From: Frankia nepalensis
GTDB taxonomy: Bacteria; Actinomycetota; Actinomycetes; Frankiales; Frankiaceae
Length of the DNA stretch: 64,000 nucleotides
Reading direction: 5' to 3'
Assembly: GCF_016786325.1 (NCBI RefSeq)
Contig: NZ_JADWYU010000145.1
Coordinates: forward strand, 27,464-91,463
The translations under genes and the position numbers were made by a program. Below the pieces are notes generated by a model. It searched no databases and was not told the origin of the DNA. It worked only from the letters and a program-made list of their open reading frames with translations. Below, piece by piece: positions 8,443-17,299 of the stretch (its first letter is position 1; every line of letters begins with the position of its first letter).

Positions 8443-9486
8443 TCACTCGCGGAGCGGGTCGCGGGCGAAGGCGGCCATGCCCTCGTCGAAAGGGACCGCC
8501 GCCTGGTAGCCGAGAAGATCGCGGGCACGGTCGGAGGAGGCGACGATGTGCCGGACGTCGCCGGTCCGGTACTGGCCGGTGACGACGGGCATGGGTCCGC
8601 CGAAGGCACGGGCCAGCGCGTGGGCCATGTCGCCGACGGTGTGGGGCTGCCCGGAGCCGACGTTGACCGGGACGAGCCCGCCGGGCGCCGAGTGGTGCCG
8701 TAGCGCCGCCAGGTTGGCGCGGGCGACGTCGTGGACGTGGACGAAGTCGCGGAGCTGACCACCGTCCTCGAAGACCCGGGGTGGCTCGCCCCGTTCCAGG
8801 GCGCTGCGGAAGATGGACGCGACCCCGGCGTAGGGCGTGTCCCGTGGCATCCGCGGGCCGTAGACGTTGTGGTAGCGCAGCGCCAGGACGGTGCCGCCGG
8901 TGGCCGTGGCCCAGGCAGAGGCGAGGTGCTCCTGAGCGACCTTGGTGGCCGCGTAGACGTTCCTCGGGTCCAGCGGCGCGTCCTCGGTGACGGGCGTCGA
9001 TCGCAACGGCGCGCCACAGCGCGGGCAGGGTGGTTCGAACCTGCCGCCGTCCAGGTCGGCTGGCCGCCGGGAGCCGGGGCGCACCTGGCCGTCGGCCGCG
9101 CAGCGGAAGCCACCTTCGCCGTAGACGACCATCGAGCTGGCCAGCACGAGCCGCCCCACCCCGCGGCGGGCCATCGCGGCGAGCAGCACCGCGGTACCGA
9201 GGCCGTTGTGGGTGGTGTAGCCAGGCAGGTCGTCGAGATCGACACCGAGGCCGACCATCGCCGCCTGATGGCAGACGGCGTCCACACCGTCGAGCGCCGC
9301 GTCCACCGCGGCCCGGTCCGTCACGTCCCCGGCGAGGAACTCGGCCGCCGCGTTGACCGCGGGTTTCGCGTGGTGCGCGGCTGGAAGAAGCGCGTCGAGC
9401 ACCCGGACGGTGTGACCGGTGTCGACCAGCGCGTCGACGAGGTGAGAACCGATGAAGCCGGCGCCGCCGGTGACGAGGACCCGCAT
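8443..9486 (-). CDS. NAD-dependent epimerase/dehydratase (nucleotide-sugar type)
   Basis: 347 residues, extended SDR fold. The NAD-binding motif VTGGAGFIGSHLVDAL starts at residue 5, the active-site pair is in YAATKVAQEH (YxxxK), and GGQLRDFVHVHDVARANL is the usual late motif of GalE-like epimerases. An insert around residues 125-165 contains two CxxC-like cysteines (RPADLDGGRFEPPCPRCGAPL), a known variation in some actinobacterial members. It probably changes a UDP- or GDP-sugar. It follows the two-component genes on the same strand after 71 bases and opens the envelope glycan module. Confidence 0.88.
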   Translation of the reverse strand: MRVLVTGGAGFIGSHLVDALVDTGHTVRVLDALLPAAHHAKPAVNAAAEFLAGDVTDRAAVDAALDGVDAVCHQAAMVGLGVDLDDLPGYTTHNGLGTAVLLAAMARRGVGRLVLASSMVVYGEGGFRCAADGQVRPGSRRPADLDGGRFEPPCPRCGAPLRSTPVTEDAPLDPRNVYAATKVAQEHLASAWATATGGTVLALRYHNVYGPRMPRDTPYAGVASIFRSALERGEPPRVFEDGGQLRDFVHVHDVARANLAALRHHSAPGGLVPVNVGSGQPHTVGDMAHALARAFGGPMPVVTGQYRTGDVRHIVASSDRARDLLGYQAAVPFDEGMAAFARDPLRE

Positions 9487-9557
9487 GTCCGCGACGCTAA
9501 CGGCGCCGGGGCCCGCCGGATCTTACGAGCCGCGGAAGCCTGCCGCCCCCGAGGGGT

Positions 9558-10739
9558 TCAGGCGGCCGGGAGGGCGACGACGAAACGGCAGCCGTCCCGC
9601 TGGTTGTGGACGGTGACGTCGCCGCCGTGGGCCTCCACGATGCCGCGGACGATCGCCAGCCCGATGCCGGACCGTATCCGCGGCTGGTGAGGATGATCGC
9701 CACCGTCGCCTGGGGTACGCGCGGTCTCCCCGCGAAATCCCAGGTCGAACAACCGGGGCAGGTCCCCGGCGGGAATGCCGCCGCATCGGTCGGCGACCGC
9801 GACGATCGCCCGGCCGTCGTCGGGCCCTGCCGGCCGGTCGCCGCGCGGCGCGCCGCGTTCCCGCTCGACCCTGACCTCGACGGTGCCGTCGTCGGGGGTG
9901 TGGCGGATCGCATTGACCAGCAGGTTGATCAGCGCCCGGCTCACCTGGGCGGCGTCCGCGTCGACGTACACGGCGTCGTCGGCACGGCCGGTGACCACGA
10001 CCCGCCTGGCGCGGGCGATCGGATCGACGGTGGCGACGGCGTCGGACACGATGTCGGCGAGGCAGACCTTCTCAAGTGTCAGCTCGAGCGCTCCCGCCTG
10101 GAGCCGGGCAAGCTCGAACAGGTCGTCGACCATCCCGGTCAGGCGTTCCGCGTCGGCGAGCATCTGCCTGTGGTAGCGCGCGGTCGTCCTGGCATCGGTG
10201 ACCAGGCCGTCCGCGAGCGCTTCCGCGGTCGCCCGGATCCCGGCCAGCGGGGTGCGCAGGTCGTGGCTGATCCAGGCCACCAGTTCGCGCCGGCTGGCCT
10301 CCAGCGCGCGTTCGCGGTCGCGCGCCTCCACGAGGCGTACGTGTGTCGCGTCGAGCGTGCACGCCAGGGCGGTCAGCTCGGCCGTCGGGATCCGGTCGGC
10401 CCGCTGGTAGGCCGGGTCGCCCAGCGTGTCCGCCGCGCGGGTCAGCGAACCGGTGGCCGCGACGACCGGCCGGCCGAGGCGCACCGCGGCGGCGGTCGCG
10501 ACCACCGCGGAGACCGCGACGACGATCAGCACGACCCGCAGGTCGTGACGCGACAGGAACATGGCGCGGGCGGTGCCTGCCACGCCGACAGCGACCGCGA
10601 GGATCGGAACGACGCAGAGCACGCCCGCGGTGGCCCACAGCGGGCGGACGCGCAGCAGGCGAAGCAGCGGGACACCGGTCAGCGCGGCCACCGCCGAGCA
10701 GGCCAGGGCGATGCCGATGACCTGCAGGTCCGCGCTCAT
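9558..10739 (-). CDS. Membrane sensor histidine kinase
   Basis: 393 residues. Hydrophobic segments lie near residues 5-25, 35-55 and 68-85, followed by a HAMP-like linker, the HisKA domain with ELVAWISHDLRTPLAG (phospho-accepting His at ~159), and the ATPase domain with N box NLLVNAIRHTP and G2 box SGIGLAIVRGIVEAHGG. The G1 box reads VADRCGGIP where DxGxGIP is usual, so one glycine is replaced by cysteine. A loop of ~20 residues rich in Gly/Asp/His lies between the boxes. The partner is the response regulator encoded 51 bases upstream on the same strand. The signal is unknown; the adjacent glycan genes suggest envelope state. Confidence 0.9.
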   Translation of the reverse strand: MSADLQVIGIALACSAVAALTGVPLLRLLRVRPLWATAGVLCVVPILAVAVGVAGTARAMFLSRHDLRVVLIVVAVSAVVATAAAVRLGRPVVAATGSLTRAADTLGDPAYQRADRIPTAELTALACTLDATHVRLVEARDRERALEASRRELVAWISHDLRTPLAGIRATAEALADGLVTDARTTARYHRQMLADAERLTGMVDDLFELARLQAGALELTLEKVCLADIVSDAVATVDPIARARRVVVTGRADDAVYVDADAAQVSRALINLLVNAIRHTPDDGTVEVRVERERGAPRGDRPAGPDDGRAIVAVADRCGGIPAGDLPRLFDLGFRGETARTPGDGGDHPHQPRIRSGIGLAIVRGIVEAHGGDVTVHNQRDGCRFVVALPAA

Positions 10740-10790
10740 GACTCCGTCTCCCCTCTGACCGGCCCACCGCGCCCACCCGGCCAGCCGGAC

Positions 10791-11519
10791 CTACCCATCG
10801 GCGGCGTGGGACCGCCGCGCGGGAGCCGGCTCGGCCGCGGTCGGCGGGTCGTACCGGTAGCCGACGCCCCACACGGTGACCAGCAGCCGCGGGGCCGTCG
10901 GGTCGTCCTCGATCTTCTCCCGCAGCCGGCGGATGTGCACGGTGACGGTCGACGGGTCGCCGTAGGTCCAGCCCCAGACCTGTTCCAGCAGCTCGGCGCG
11001 GGTGCAGGCTCTGCCGGGGTGGCGCAACAGGAACACCAGCAGGTCGAACTCGCGCACGGTGAGCCCGAGCGGGAGGCCGTGGCGGGAGGCCGTGCGAGCG
11101 GCCGCGTCGACGACGAGGGTGCCGGCGCGCAGGACCCCGGACCCGGCCGGCGGCGGCTCACTCGCCCGGCGCAGCACGGACCGCACCCGCAACGTGAGCT
11201 CCCGGGGCGAGAACGGCTTGGTCACGTAGTCGTCCGCGCCGCACTCGAGCCCGGCGATGCGGTCGGCCTCCTCACCGCGCGCGGTCAGCATGATCACCGG
11301 GATGGGAGCCAGCTCCCGCAGCCGGCGGCAGACCTCGATGCCGTCAAGGCCGGGGAGCATCAGGTCCAGCACGACCAGGTCGGGGGTGACGGCCTCGGCC
11401 ATGCGCAGCGCCGCCGGCCCGTCCGCCGCCCGGTCGACGTCGAATCCGGCGTTGCGCAGGTACCGGTCGACGACCTCGGCCACGGTGGCGTCGTCATCGA
11501 CCACGAGGATGCGCGTCAT
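10791..11519 (-). CDS. OmpR/PhoB-type response regulator
   Basis: 242 residues. The receiver domain has the acidic pair DDD at 8-10, phosphorylation site D52 in VVLDLMLPGLDG, the LTAR threonine segment and the conserved lysine in TKPFSP. The C-terminal winged helix (residues ~135-225) ends with LVTVWGVGYRYDP, the OmpR signature. First gene of a two-gene unit with the kinase. It faces away from the glycosyltransferase operon at 11684, and the 164-base divergent region probably carries its binding sites. Confidence 0.93.
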   Translation of the reverse strand: MTRILVVDDDATVAEVVDRYLRNAGFDVDRAADGPAALRMAEAVTPDLVVLDLMLPGLDGIEVCRRLRELAPIPVIMLTARGEEADRIAGLECGADDYVTKPFSPRELTLRVRSVLRRASEPPPAGSGVLRAGTLVVDAAARTASRHGLPLGLTVREFDLLVFLLRHPGRACTRAELLEQVWGWTYGDPSTVTVHIRRLREKIEDDPTAPRLLVTVWGVGYRYDPPTAAEPAPARRSHAADG

Positions 11520-11683
11520 CCCGCCACCATAGGTCGGCTGGCACCCGCCGCGGTCGGCGCCGGACAGGCCGTCACGGGTTCGTAAGGAGGCCCGCGCGGG
11601 ACCTGGAGCGAGGGTCGTTCGCCGGCCGGATTTCCTTGTTCGGTAAGGGTCGATGTTGGCGGGCTGTTACTAGAGTCGCGATC

Positions 11684-12364
11684 ATGCTCACGCAAAGTCA
11701 CCAGAGGTCGACGTCGGTGGACGTCGTGCTCCCCTGCCTGGACGAGGCCGAGGCACTGCCCTGGGTCCTCGACCGGATACCACCCGGCTACCGCGCCGTC
11801 GTGGCCGACAACGGCTCCCGCGACGGTTCGGCGCGGCTGGCGCGCGAGCGGGGCGCCGTGGTCGTCGACGTGCCGCGGCGCGGCTACGGGGCGGCCGTGC
11901 ACGCCGGCCTGCTCGCGGCGGACGCCGACGTGGTCTGCGTCTGCGACGCCGACGCGTCCCTGGACCCGGCGCAGCTTCCCAAGCTCGTCGCCGAGCTGAC
12001 GGCCGGACGCGCCGACCTCGTCCTGGGACGCCGCCGGCCCACCTCCTTCCGGGCCTGGCCCCCGCATGCGCGGCTCGGCAACGCGATCGTCGCGCAGCGG
12101 CTGCGCCGTCGCGGCGTCGGAGTCCACGACCTCGGGCCGATGCGGGTCGCCCGCCGGGCGGAGCTGCTGCGCCTGCCGATCACCGACCGCCGCTTCGGCT
12201 ACCCGCTGGAGCTCCTGCTGCGCGCCGCGCAGGCCGGCTGGCGCATCGTCGAGACGGACGTCGACTACCACCCCCGGGCCGGGCGGTCGAAGGTGACCGG
12301 GACGCCGCTCGGCACGGCCCGCACGGTGCGGGACATGACGGCCGCGCTCGCGAGCCTGCGATGA
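11684..12364 (+). CDS. Family 2-type glycosyltransferase
   Basis: 226 residues, GT-A fold. DVVLPCLDEAEALPWVLDRIP is the N-terminal nucleotide-binding strand, ADNGSRDGSARLAR the donor-binding loop and VCDADASLDP holds the DxD metal motif. KVTG near the end is typical of dolichyl-phosphate-mannose-synthase-like proteins. ATG 11684 fits the family start. The next gene overlaps by four bases (ATGA), so they are translationally coupled. It likely transfers a sugar to a lipid or polyprenyl carrier (inference). Confidence 0.88.
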   Translation: MLTQSHQRSTSVDVVLPCLDEAEALPWVLDRIPPGYRAVVADNGSRDGSARLARERGAVVVDVPRRGYGAAVHAGLLAADADVVCVCDADASLDPAQLPKLVAELTAGRADLVLGRRRPTSFRAWPPHARLGNAIVAQRLRRRGVGVHDLGPMRVARRAELLRLPITDRRFGYPLELLLRAAQAGWRIVETDVDYHPRAGRSKVTGTPLGTARTVRDMTAALASLR

Positions 12365-13083
12365 TCTCCCAGCGGCCCGCGAGGCCGACACCCGTCGAGC
12401 CGGCTCCCGCTGTCACGCTCCTGGTGGTGGCGAAGGAGCCGGTCCCCGGCCGGGTGAAGACCCGGCTGACACCACCGTTCACCCCGGCGCAGGCCGCGGC
12501 CGTGGCCGAGGCGGCCATCGCGGACACGTTGGCGGCCGTCAGCCGCCTCGCCCGGTTTCCCGGCCTCGGGCCGGTCAGGCCCGTCCTCGTGCTCGACGGC
12601 GCGGTCGGCCCGTGGCTGCCGGTGCCGATCGAGGTGGTCCCGCAGGTCCGCGGACCGTTCGACGCCCGGCTTGCCGCCGCGTTCGACGCCGCTGCCGGCG
12701 CGGCGCTCCTCATCGGCATGGACACCCCGCAGGTGACCCCCGCGCTGCTCGCCGACGCCTGCCGCGCGCTGGCCCACGCCGACGCGGTGTTCGGCCCCGC
12801 CGCCGACGGCGGATGGTGGGCGCTCGGTCTGCGCCGCCCCGACGGCCGCCTGCTGCGCGGGGTCGCCACCTCCCGGCCGGACACCGGGGCGCGGCAACGG
12901 GAGCGACTGACCCAGGCCGGCCTGCGGGTCGCGACGCTGCCCGTCCTGCGCGACGTCGACACGGAGGCTGACGTCGACGCGGTCGCGCGGCTCGCCCCCC
13001 ACGGACGCTTCGCCGCCACCGTGCGGACCATCCGGACCGGCGACGCTGGAACCGGCCCGGCCCGTCCGCTGGTCCGGCGATGA
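12361..13083 (+). CDS. TIGR04282/DUF2064 family glycosyltransferase-like protein
   Basis: 240 residues. The segment LLVVAKEPVPGRVKTRLTPP near residue 20 and IGMDTPQVTPALL near 120 are hallmarks of the DUF2064 family, which has a nucleotidyltransferase/glycosyltransferase A-type fold. A related group is linked to arsenosugar synthesis, but many members sit in surface glycan loci with a family 2 glycosyltransferase as here. The exact reaction is unknown. Start overlaps the previous gene by ATGA and its stop overlaps the methyltransferase start by ATGA. Confidence 0.88.
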   Translation: MISQRPARPTPVEPAPAVTLLVVAKEPVPGRVKTRLTPPFTPAQAAAVAEAAIADTLAAVSRLARFPGLGPVRPVLVLDGAVGPWLPVPIEVVPQVRGPFDARLAAAFDAAAGAALLIGMDTPQVTPALLADACRALAHADAVFGPAADGGWWALGLRRPDGRLLRGVATSRPDTGARQRERLTQAGLRVATLPVLRDVDTEADVDAVARLAPHGRFAATVRTIRTGDAGTGPARPLVRR

Positions 13084-13877
13084 CGACCGGCCCGGCGATG
13101 ACGACGACGGCGACCGGACGCCGGGCGCCCGCCGCGATCCGCGACGGGCGCGACGGGCGCGACGGGCGCGACGGGCGCGACGGGCGCGACGGGCGCGACG
13201 GGCGCGACGGGCGCGACGGGCCGAGCCTGCCGGCCGCGGAGGGCAGGTCGCCTACCTCGGTGTATGAGGCGGCCCTGCGGTCCGCCGACGGCCGGCTGTG
13301 GGTGAGCCACCCCGACGGGCGGCGGGACCTTTTGCCGGTGCTCGCCTGGCGTGGCGGGCTGGCGCCGGGGGACGCGTCCCTGCTGCGGCGCTGCGCCGGT
13401 CCGACCCTCGACGTCGGATGCGGTCCCGGCCGGCTCGCCGCCGCCCTCGCCGCGCGCGGTGTGCCCACGCTCGGCATCGACGTGGCGGCGTTCGCGGTGC
13501 GGCTTGCCCGCCGGGCCGGCGCGACCGCGCTGCGCCGCGACGTCTTCGACCCGCTTCCGGCGGAGGGACGCTGGTCGACGCTGGTGCTGGCCGACGGCAA
13601 CATCGGTATCGGCGGAGACCCGGGCCGGCTGCTCACCCGCGCCGCCGAGCTGCTCGGCCCGGCCGGTCGGGTACTCGTCGAGCTGCAGACCCACCCGGCG
13701 CCAACCGGCCAGCTGCTCATCCGCCTGGAAGGCCCGGACGGGCAGCTGTCGAAATCCTTCCCCTGGGCGTTCGTCGGATCCGAGGAGATCCGCGACCACG
13801 CCTCGGCCGCCGGGCTGCGCGTCGCGCGGACCTGGCGCAGCGAGGGCCGGCACTTCGCGGCGTTGGGCAGGTCGTGA
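13080..13877 (+). CDS. Class I SAM-dependent methyltransferase with RDG-repeat N-terminus
   Basis: 265 residues. The core motif I, LDVGCGPGRLAAALA, appears near residue 112, followed by an acidic residue at the end of strand 2 (LGIDVAAFAV) and VLADGNIGIGGDP around 175, so this is a Rossmann-fold methyltransferase. Substrate unknown; the coupled glycosyltransferase genes suggest a sugar or lipid-linked glycan. The N-terminal ~60 residues contain nine perfect Arg-Asp-Gly tripeptides (residues ~21-47), a low-complexity addition not expected in the family. The true domain may begin near residue 55. Four-base overlap with the previous gene supports the annotated start. Confidence 0.87.
   Translation: MTTGPAMTTTATGRRAPAAIRDGRDGRDGRDGRDGRDGRDGRDGRDGPSLPAAEGRSPTSVYEAALRSADGRLWVSHPDGRRDLLPVLAWRGGLAPGDASLLRRCAGPTLDVGCGPGRLAAALAARGVPTLGIDVAAFAVRLARRAGATALRRDVFDPLPAEGRWSTLVLADGNIGIGGDPGRLLTRAAELLGPAGRVLVELQTHPAPTGQLLIRLEGPDGQLSKSFPWAFVGSEEIRDHASAAGLRVARTWRSEGRHFAALGRS
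13140..13220 (+). repeat. Nine tandem copies of a 9-base unit
   Basis: CGCGACGGG is repeated nine times without a mismatch and encodes Arg-Asp-Gly each time in the methyltransferase frame. The unit is a multiple of three, so copy-number change would keep the frame. Perfect identity suggests recent slippage expansion. Confidence 0.95.
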
Positions 13878-13885
13878 ATCTCGCG

Positions 13886-13926
13886 TGAGCGGCGTCCCTC
13901 GCGTGGTGCGCGGGGGACGCCGCTCA
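13886..13926. terminator. Bidirectional terminator hairpin between convergent genes
   Basis: TGAGCGGCGTCCC at 13886-13898 and GGGACGCCGCTCA at 13914-13926 form a perfect 13-base-pair stem with a 15-base loop. It lies between the methyltransferase stop and the convergent membrane-protein stop, just touching the latter. No clear T-tract is present, as is common in high-GC actinomycetes. Confidence 0.75.
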
Positions 13927-14430
13927 GGATGGTTCCGGCGCGGACCCCACCGTCCCGGCCGACTCCGCGGACCCCGTCGGCCCCGCGGGGCCCGACACCC
14001 GCCGCGCTCGCCATGCCCGCACCGCTCGGACGACGATGAGGGCCGCCGCGCCGGCCCACACGGCGCCGAGGACGATCGCGAGGTTCCGCCCGTAGGGCAG
14101 CGGGTTCACCGTCGGGTTGTCGGGCGAGCCACCGTAGCCACGCCACAGCGGGAGGGAGGCCAAGGCGACGGTCGCGCTGACCAGCAGCGCGCCCTGCACC
14201 ACCGCCCGATACGGCGCGCGCACGAACCGGGTGAGCACAAGCCCCACGGCGGCGGTGACCGGGAAGGCGACCAGGTCATGGACCAGAATGCCGCCGATCA
14301 GCCATCGAGCCGCCTGCGGCGGGTTGGTGGCCCGCGTCATGGTGAGCAGCCCGTGGATGCCGTATCCGGCCATGGCCAGGCCGGCGGCGGCGAGCAGGCC
14401 GCGCAGGGCCTTGCCCCGGTTCGCCTTCAC
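13924..14430 (-). CDS. Small polytopic membrane protein, partner of the molybdopterin oxidoreductase
   Basis: 168 residues with about four transmembrane stretches (near residues 10-30, 42-65, 78-98 and 118-138) and a Pro/Gly/Ser-rich cytoplasmic tail. I do not recognise a named family. The GTG start at 14430 shares a GTGA overlap with the stop of the molybdopterin oxidoreductase gene, so the two are translationally coupled and the protein is probably a membrane partner or electron-transfer subunit (inference). Its 3' end touches a strong terminator hairpin. Confidence 0.75.
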   Translation of the reverse strand: MKANRGKALRGLLAAAGLAMAGYGIHGLLTMTRATNPPQAARWLIGGILVHDLVAFPVTAAVGLVLTRFVRAPYRAVVQGALLVSATVALASLPLWRGYGGSPDNPTVNPLPYGRNLAIVLGAVWAGAAALIVVRAVRAWRARRVSGPAGPTGSAESAGTVGSAPEPS

Positions 14431-15626
14431 AGCATCACCACCCGGTGCACCCATTTGGTCTGCAGGACGCCAGGCCGGTTCGGGGCGATGAGCCGGGCCG
14501 GGTATCCGTGGTCGAGGTCGAGCACGGCCCCGTTCAGCCCGGTGGCGAGCAGCGTCAGCGGGTCCCGGGCATGGGGCGGGTTCACCTCGCTGGCGCGGTA
14601 GCCGCCGCGCGACTCGAGCGACTCGACCCGCACCGTCGCGCCGGGCGGGATGCCAGCGGCGTCGAGCAGGTCCCGCAGCCGCGGGCCGCGCCAGGTCGCG
14701 TCGGCGGCCCACCCCTCCACACAGGTGATCGGCAGCTTCGACGTGTGATGGTCGAAGGCCCGCAGTTCGGCGAGGCTGAGGGTGAACGGGCGTGGGCCGA
14801 CGACCTCCAGCCGGTAGTTCGGGTCACGGGCGACCGTGATGACCCGCGCGGCGGCCGCGGTCCGGTTGACCGGCAGCCCCTGTGGGCCGAGGTCGGGCCG
14901 CCGCGGCGCGAGCAGGTCGAGCCGGGCCAGCCCTGGCACGAACTGGCCGGCGGTGGTCAGGGTGATGACTCCGGCGGCGGTACCGACGGCGACCCCGAGG
15001 CCACGCCGCGACAGCCCCTCCCCGGCCGGTTCCGGCGCGCTCCGCCGGTCGGTGAGGTGCGCGCGTCCGGCCCGGCCCGAGCCGACGTTCGCCCGCACGA
15101 CCGCGAGCTTCACGGCGACGTGCACCAGCAGCGCGCCGACCGTCATCCAGGCAACCCAGTAATGGGTGACGGTGAAGAAGAACCGGAAGCGGTACCACTG
15201 GGCGGTGTTCGCTATTCCGGTGGCCAGCTGGAAGACGGCGCCCGCGATGAGCGGCACGATCGTCAGCCGCTCCAGGGCATGCGCGGCCGAGCGCACCGGC
15301 GGCCATTCCCACAGCCGCGGGTACACCGTCCAGAGCTTCGCCAGCAACAGCGGCACGGTCGCCAGCCCGGTGGCCACGTGCAGGCCCTGAGTCGCCCGGT
15401 ACAGCCAGACCGGCCGGGAGGGCCAGTCCAGAAACGACGGAGGGTGCTGCATGAAGTGCGACACCAGACCCGTCAGGAAGCACACGCCGAACGCGATCCC
15501 GAGCCAGATACCGAGCAGCGCGGCGACCCGCGGGTCATGCAGCCGGCTCGGAAAGGCGCCCTCGCGCAGCGGGCCGCGCCGCGGGAACGCGGGTGGATGC
15601 GGAAATCGTCCAGAAGGCACGCGCAC
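14427..15626 (-). CDS. Membrane-anchored molybdopterin-dependent oxidoreductase (sulfite-oxidase fold)
   Basis: 399 residues. The N-terminal half holds about four membrane helices with histidines placed as in b-type cytochromes (SHFMQHPP, LHVATGLATV, THYWVAWMTVGALLVHVAVK). Residues ~240-399 match the Oxidored_molyb domain: KLPITCVEGWAADATWRGPRLRDLLDAAG contains the cysteine that binds molybdenum, and RLIAPNRPGVLQTKWVHRVVML is the conserved end. A segment RRGLGVAVGTAAGVITLTTAG joins the parts as another helix. The reaction is unknown. It is divergent from the GT87 gene at 15740 and coupled to the following membrane-protein gene. Confidence 0.88.
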   Translation of the reverse strand: MRVPSGRFPHPPAFPRRGPLREGAFPSRLHDPRVAALLGIWLGIAFGVCFLTGLVSHFMQHPPSFLDWPSRPVWLYRATQGLHVATGLATVPLLLAKLWTVYPRLWEWPPVRSAAHALERLTIVPLIAGAVFQLATGIANTAQWYRFRFFFTVTHYWVAWMTVGALLVHVAVKLAVVRANVGSGRAGRAHLTDRRSAPEPAGEGLSRRGLGVAVGTAAGVITLTTAGQFVPGLARLDLLAPRRPDLGPQGLPVNRTAAAARVITVARDPNYRLEVVGPRPFTLSLAELRAFDHHTSKLPITCVEGWAADATWRGPRLRDLLDAAGIPPGATVRVESLESRGGYRASEVNPPHARDPLTLLATGLNGAVLDLDHGYPARLIAPNRPGVLQTKWVHRVVML

Positions 15627-15739
15627 TCACGCACCGTAGGTCCGGGTGACCCGTCCCAGCGGGCCGCGAAGCCTTACGGAACGGAGAAGCCCGGTCGCGG
15701 CACACCCACCTCGGGCCGAACAGCGGCCAGGCTCGCCGC

Positions 15740-17299
15740 ATGCCGACCACCCCCGCCCCTGCCCCCGTCCGCGCCGCCCCCGACGGTGCCCGGGCCATCT
15801 CCGCGCCCGACGGGCGGACGGGACGGACACGCGGGTGGCGCCTGGCGGCGCTGATCGGCGCCGCCGTCGGGCTCGCGGGCGTGCTCGCCATCCAGGTGGC
15901 GGTGCTGCGCCAGCCGGGCTATCTGGTCAGCCGTCCAGCCCTGCTGTACCTGACCGTGCTGTGGTGGGCGCTCGGCCTGGCCACGGCCGCCCTGCTCGTG
16001 CTGGCCGCTCCCCGCCGGCTGGCCCTCGTTCTGATGCTCACCGCCACCGTCGCGATCCACGCCATGGCCCTCACGGGCGGCCCGCGGCTGTCCGACGACC
16101 TCTACCGCTACGCCTGGGACGGCAAGGTGCAGGCCGCCGGCATCGATCCCTACCGCTACGGCCCGCTCGACCCCGAGCTCACCCGGGTCCGGGACGACTG
16201 GCTGTTCCCCGACTCGGCCGGATGCACCGCCGACCACCCCCGCCCGCGCTGCACCCGGCTGAACTACCCCCGCGCGCACACCATCTACCCGCCGGTCGCC
16301 CAGGCCTACTTCACCGCCGTGCACGTCCTGCCTGGACCACCCCGCGAGCACAAACTGCAGCTTTACGCGTCGCTCGCCTCGCTGGCCTTGGTCGGCCTTC
16401 TCATGAGGACGCTGGCGACGCGGGGGCGCGATCCACGATCCGCGGCCTTCTACGCCCTGACGCCGCTCGCCGGCCTGGATGTCGGCTCCGACGCGCATGT
16501 GGATGTCCTCGGCGCCCTGCTCGCGCTCGGCGCCATAGCGGCGCTGACGCCGCCGACGGCCACGTCGGCGGCCGCCTCGTCGTCCATGGCCACGTCGGAG
16601 CCGACGTCCAGGCGGCGGACGTGGCTGGCCGGGGCGCTGCTCGGAGCGGCGGTAGCCGTCAAGCTCTACCCGGCGCTGCTGTTCCCCGCGATGATCGGGC
16701 GAGGCTCTCGGCACCGGCGCATCGGCCTGCTGTGCGCGGCCGGCGCGGTCGTCGGACTCACCTATCTCCCGCACGTCCTGGCGGTGGGAACGGGCGTCCT
16801 CGGCTTCCTCCCGCAGTACCTGAGCGTCGAGGGATACGACCAGGGCAGCCGGTTTCTCCTGCTCGCCGGGCTCGGCCTGCACGGAACCGCGGCCAAGGCC
16901 GTCGCGGTCGGCGTGCTCGCCGCGGTCACGATCGCGGTGCTGCGCGCCGATCCGGATCGCGTGCCGGCCGAACGAGCCGCGCTGTGGCTCGTCGGCGCCG
17001 CCTTCCTGACCGCGACGCCCGCCCAGCCCTGGTACGGCGTCCTGCTGGCCGCGCTCGCCGTCCTCGCCGGCAGGCTGGAATGGCTCGTCGTGGCCGCGGC
17101 CGCCTATCCCCTGTACATCTCCCTGTTCACCGACCTGCCCGGCGACGCCTGGACGCTACGCGTCAGCTCGTACGCCGTCGCTGCGGCCGTCGTGCTGGCC
17201 ACCGCCCTCACCCGCTCGGTCCCGCGCCGGACGCGGCGGGAGTGCATGCCAGACCCAACACGGCCGGCGCCGGCCGGAGAGGCAGGGCCTGGGGCGTGA
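15740..17299 (+). CDS. GT87-type polyprenyl-phosphate-dependent mannosyltransferase-like membrane protein
   Basis: 519 residues with 10 or more transmembrane segments. The GT-C pattern is clear: GGPRLSDDLYRYAWDGKVQAAGIDPY near residue 112 has the acidic pair in the first outer loop, and TIYPPVAQAYF near residue 182 follows. Such enzymes use a polyprenyl-phosphate sugar to extend envelope lipomannan-like or other glycans on the outer face of the membrane. A low-complexity Ala/Thr/Ser loop (residues ~270-295) lies in a cytoplasmic or outer loop. ATG 15740. Monocistronic and divergent from the molybdopterin oxidoreductase; belongs with the glycan module. Confidence 0.87.
   Translation: MPTTPAPAPVRAAPDGARAISAPDGRTGRTRGWRLAALIGAAVGLAGVLAIQVAVLRQPGYLVSRPALLYLTVLWWALGLATAALLVLAAPRRLALVLMLTATVAIHAMALTGGPRLSDDLYRYAWDGKVQAAGIDPYRYGPLDPELTRVRDDWLFPDSAGCTADHPRPRCTRLNYPRAHTIYPPVAQAYFTAVHVLPGPPREHKLQLYASLASLALVGLLMRTLATRGRDPRSAAFYALTPLAGLDVGSDAHVDVLGALLALGAIAALTPPTATSAAASSSMATSEPTSRRRTWLAGALLGAAVAVKLYPALLFPAMIGRGSRHRRIGLLCAAGAVVGLTYLPHVLAVGTGVLGFLPQYLSVEGYDQGSRFLLLAGLGLHGTAAKAVAVGVLAAVTIAVLRADPDRVPAERAALWLVGAAFLTATPAQPWYGVLLAALAVLAGRLEWLVVAAAAYPLYISLFTDLPGDAWTLRVSSYAVAAAVVLATALTRSVPRRTRRECMPDPTRPAPAGEAGPGA

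Noticed and set aside
13140..13220. CRISPR-like repeat array
   Set aside because: Units are contiguous and only nine bases long with no spacers; the same holds for the repeats at 18241 and 31741. No cas gene is present.
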